A stretch of DNA of 13,298 bases from an uncultured Caulobacteraceae bacterium (lineage in GTDB: Bacteria > Pseudomonadota > Alphaproteobacteria > Caulobacterales > TH1-2): the NCBI GenBank assembly GCA_937967425.1, contig CALBST010000460.1, positions 1 to 13,298 of the forward strand, written 5' to 3'. Under the pieces are notes generated by a model, which saw nothing but the letters and a program-made list of their open reading frames with translations, was not told where the DNA came from and ran no database searches. Shown here piece after piece: positions 12,472 to 13,298 of the stretch. The position numbers and the translations under genes were made by a program. Every line of letters begins with the position of its first letter. Position 1 is the first letter of the stretch.

Positions 12472-12908
12472 TGGGCCAACCGCTCAGACTCGGGAAGCGT
12501 TGGAATGGCTTCGGGTTCGTGGCCGTCCACTTGGGCGACGTTGAAAACGCTGTAGCCGCGCGCGAAGAAACGCTTCTTCTCGGTGTCTTCCGCATCGGGT
12601 TTCTCGACCTGTTTCCAAAGCACGACCGCGCTGGCGCGCTCGCCCTTGCGCACGACTGCGCCCAGTTCGAACCATTGCTTGAACGTGCCCCAGAGGCCGG
12701 TGGGATATCCCTTCGCCTCTGCCGAGGCCCAAAGGGCGAGCGTGTTGATGCCGCGATAGGGCTTCTTCGAGCCGACGTTGGCGGGGCGATAGATGGCGCT
12801 GCCGTCATGATGCCAGGGCATGCGCCCCACTTCGACGCCGCGTTCAATCGCAGCGACGATCTGTTCGGTGATGCGGGCATAGATGCTTGCGCGGTCGTTA
12901 TTGGGCAT
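12468..12908 (-). pseudogene. Truncated second ArdC-like gene (N-terminal domain only)
   Basis: Residues 1-147 align closely by eye with the intact ArdC-like protein of this window: IYARITEQIVAAIERG, MPWHHDGSAIYRPANV, YRGINTLALWASAEAKG, GLWGTFKQWFELGAVVRKGE, FSVFNVAQVDG-type segment and LPESERLAHA. Similarity stops at about 12468, just after LAHA, where the intact copy continues into its metallopeptidase domain. The frame then runs on as unrelated Arg/Ser-rich sequence antisense to merR, to a stop at 12114. The HExxH site is missing. A good AGGA ribosome site lies 8 nt before the ATG at 12908, so a truncated ssDNA-binding product could still be made. The break marks the right edge of the mer block. 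Confidence 0.85.
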
Positions 12909-12926
12909 TGGACGTGTCCTGATGAG

Positions 12927-12948
12927 GCGCGCACGCGCGCGTGCGCGC
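12927..12948. repeat. 22-bp perfect palindrome of alternating purine-pyrimidine
   Basis: Each arm is GCGCGCACGCG, and the two arms abut with no spacer. The sequence alternates strictly purine-pyrimidine, so it could form a cruciform or Z-DNA under supercoiling. It lies between the SSB-like gene and the truncated ArdC gene, 19 nt upstream of the ArdC start. Confidence 0.6.
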
Positions 12949-12960
12949 GAATGAAAGAGA

Positions 12961-12982
12961 GGAGCCGCCCGAGGGCGGCTCC
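12961..12982 (-). terminator. Hairpin terminator after the SSB-like gene
   Basis: GGAGCCGCC and GGCGGCTCC form a perfect 9-bp stem around a 4-nt loop, 17 nt after the SSB-like stop codon. On the minus strand it is followed by TCTCTTTC, a pyrimidine-rich but imperfect U-tract. Confidence 0.7.
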
Positions 12983-12999
12983 GAAGTGAGAAGGGCGGT

Positions 13000-13298
13000 T
13001 TAAGCCGCGGCGTCCGCGGTCTCGTCGGCCTTGGTCTTGGCGGACGCAGACTTGGTCTTCGGGCGCGATAGCCGCTGGTAGCGGGTGATCTCGAAGGTGT
13101 TGTCGTAGATCTTCTGCTCGCCTTTGAGCCAGACGGTCGGAACGATGCGGCCTTCGAAGGTAACGCTGTCGCCCTTGTCGAGCTGGGTCAGCATCTCGGC
13201 GTTCAGGTCAGCATCAAACGAGACGCAGCGAAGCCATTCAGTCTTGGTGTATTGGCCGTCGCGGCCTTCGGCCAAACGGTCTGCGGCGATCGAGATGC
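13000..13298 (-). CDS. SSB-like OB-fold protein, 5' end cut by window edge
   Basis: The C-terminal ~98 residues of a single-stranded-DNA-binding-protein-like OB fold. In-frame sequence from the window edge reads ISIAADRLAEGRDGQYTKTEWLRC, shortened: the SIAADRLAEG strand, TEWLRCVSFDA, then LDKGDSVTFEGRIVP and YDNTFEITRYQRL. This is the usual SSB order of a TEW-type strand, an AEMLTQLDKGD helix-turn and an EGRI strand. The C-terminus is Lys/Ala/Asp-rich (KTKSASAKTKADETADAAA) and lacks the DDDIPF tip through which chromosomal SSB recruits partners. Plasmid- and ICE-encoded forms often sit near ArdC, as here. No start is visible, since the frame is open to the last base. Confidence 0.75.
   Translation of the reverse strand, partial: ISIAADRLAEGRDGQYTKTEWLRCVSFDADLNAEMLTQLDKGDSVTFEGRIVPTVWLKGEQKIYDNTFEITRYQRLSRPKTKSASAKTKADETADAAA

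Noticed and set aside
1..13298. CRISPR arrays or tandem repeat arrays
   Set aside because: No regularly spaced repeat-spacer structure was seen on reading through the window.

Overview
The window is GC-rich and looks alphaproteobacterial. The initiator tRNA anticodon stem, the VirD2-like/DUF3363 relaxase, the ArdC-type antirestriction genes and the compact merR/merTPFA cluster all fit that group; the order cannot be fixed from sequence alone. The window reads as the left end of an integrated mobile element (ICE or mobilizable island) next to a tRNA-fMet gene.

Layout. (1) 1-55 is the 3' part of tRNA-fMet. A large serine recombinase gene on the minus strand runs into it, and its stop codon is read from the tRNA anticodon loop, so this is an attachment-site junction. 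A bidirectional terminator hairpin lies inside the recombinase 3' end. (2) 1664-3158, minus strand: a 58-aa gene translationally coupled to the recombinase, then a short VirD2-like relaxase. (3) 3277-7692 is cargo: a TIR-domain protein, a TIR protein fused to a formylglycine-generating-enzyme-like (FGE/SUMF1) domain, and a divergent polytopic membrane protein with a large helical C-terminal region. This is the best candidate for an undescribed defence or signalling system. (4) 7696-8846: an ArdC-like antirestriction protein coupled to a second small gene that is a stand-alone copy of the ArdC C-terminal tail. (5) 9053-12326 is a complete mercury-resistance cluster: merR diverging from merT-merP-merF-merA and a small Cys-containing membrane protein. 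(6) 12277-12908: a second ArdC gene broken after residue 147 at the edge of the mer block, with a relic reading frame between. (7) 13000-13298: the C-terminal part of an SSB-like OB-fold protein, cut by the window edge.

How it fits together. The recombinase would excise and integrate the island. The relaxase would nick it for transfer, but it appears to lack part of its usual C-terminal region. ArdC proteins protect incoming DNA from restriction, SSB-like proteins usually accompany transfer, and the mer genes and the TIR cassette are host-benefit cargo. Nearly everything left of the mer block except the membrane-protein gene is on the minus strand. Family names come from motif recognition by eye; no database search was possible.
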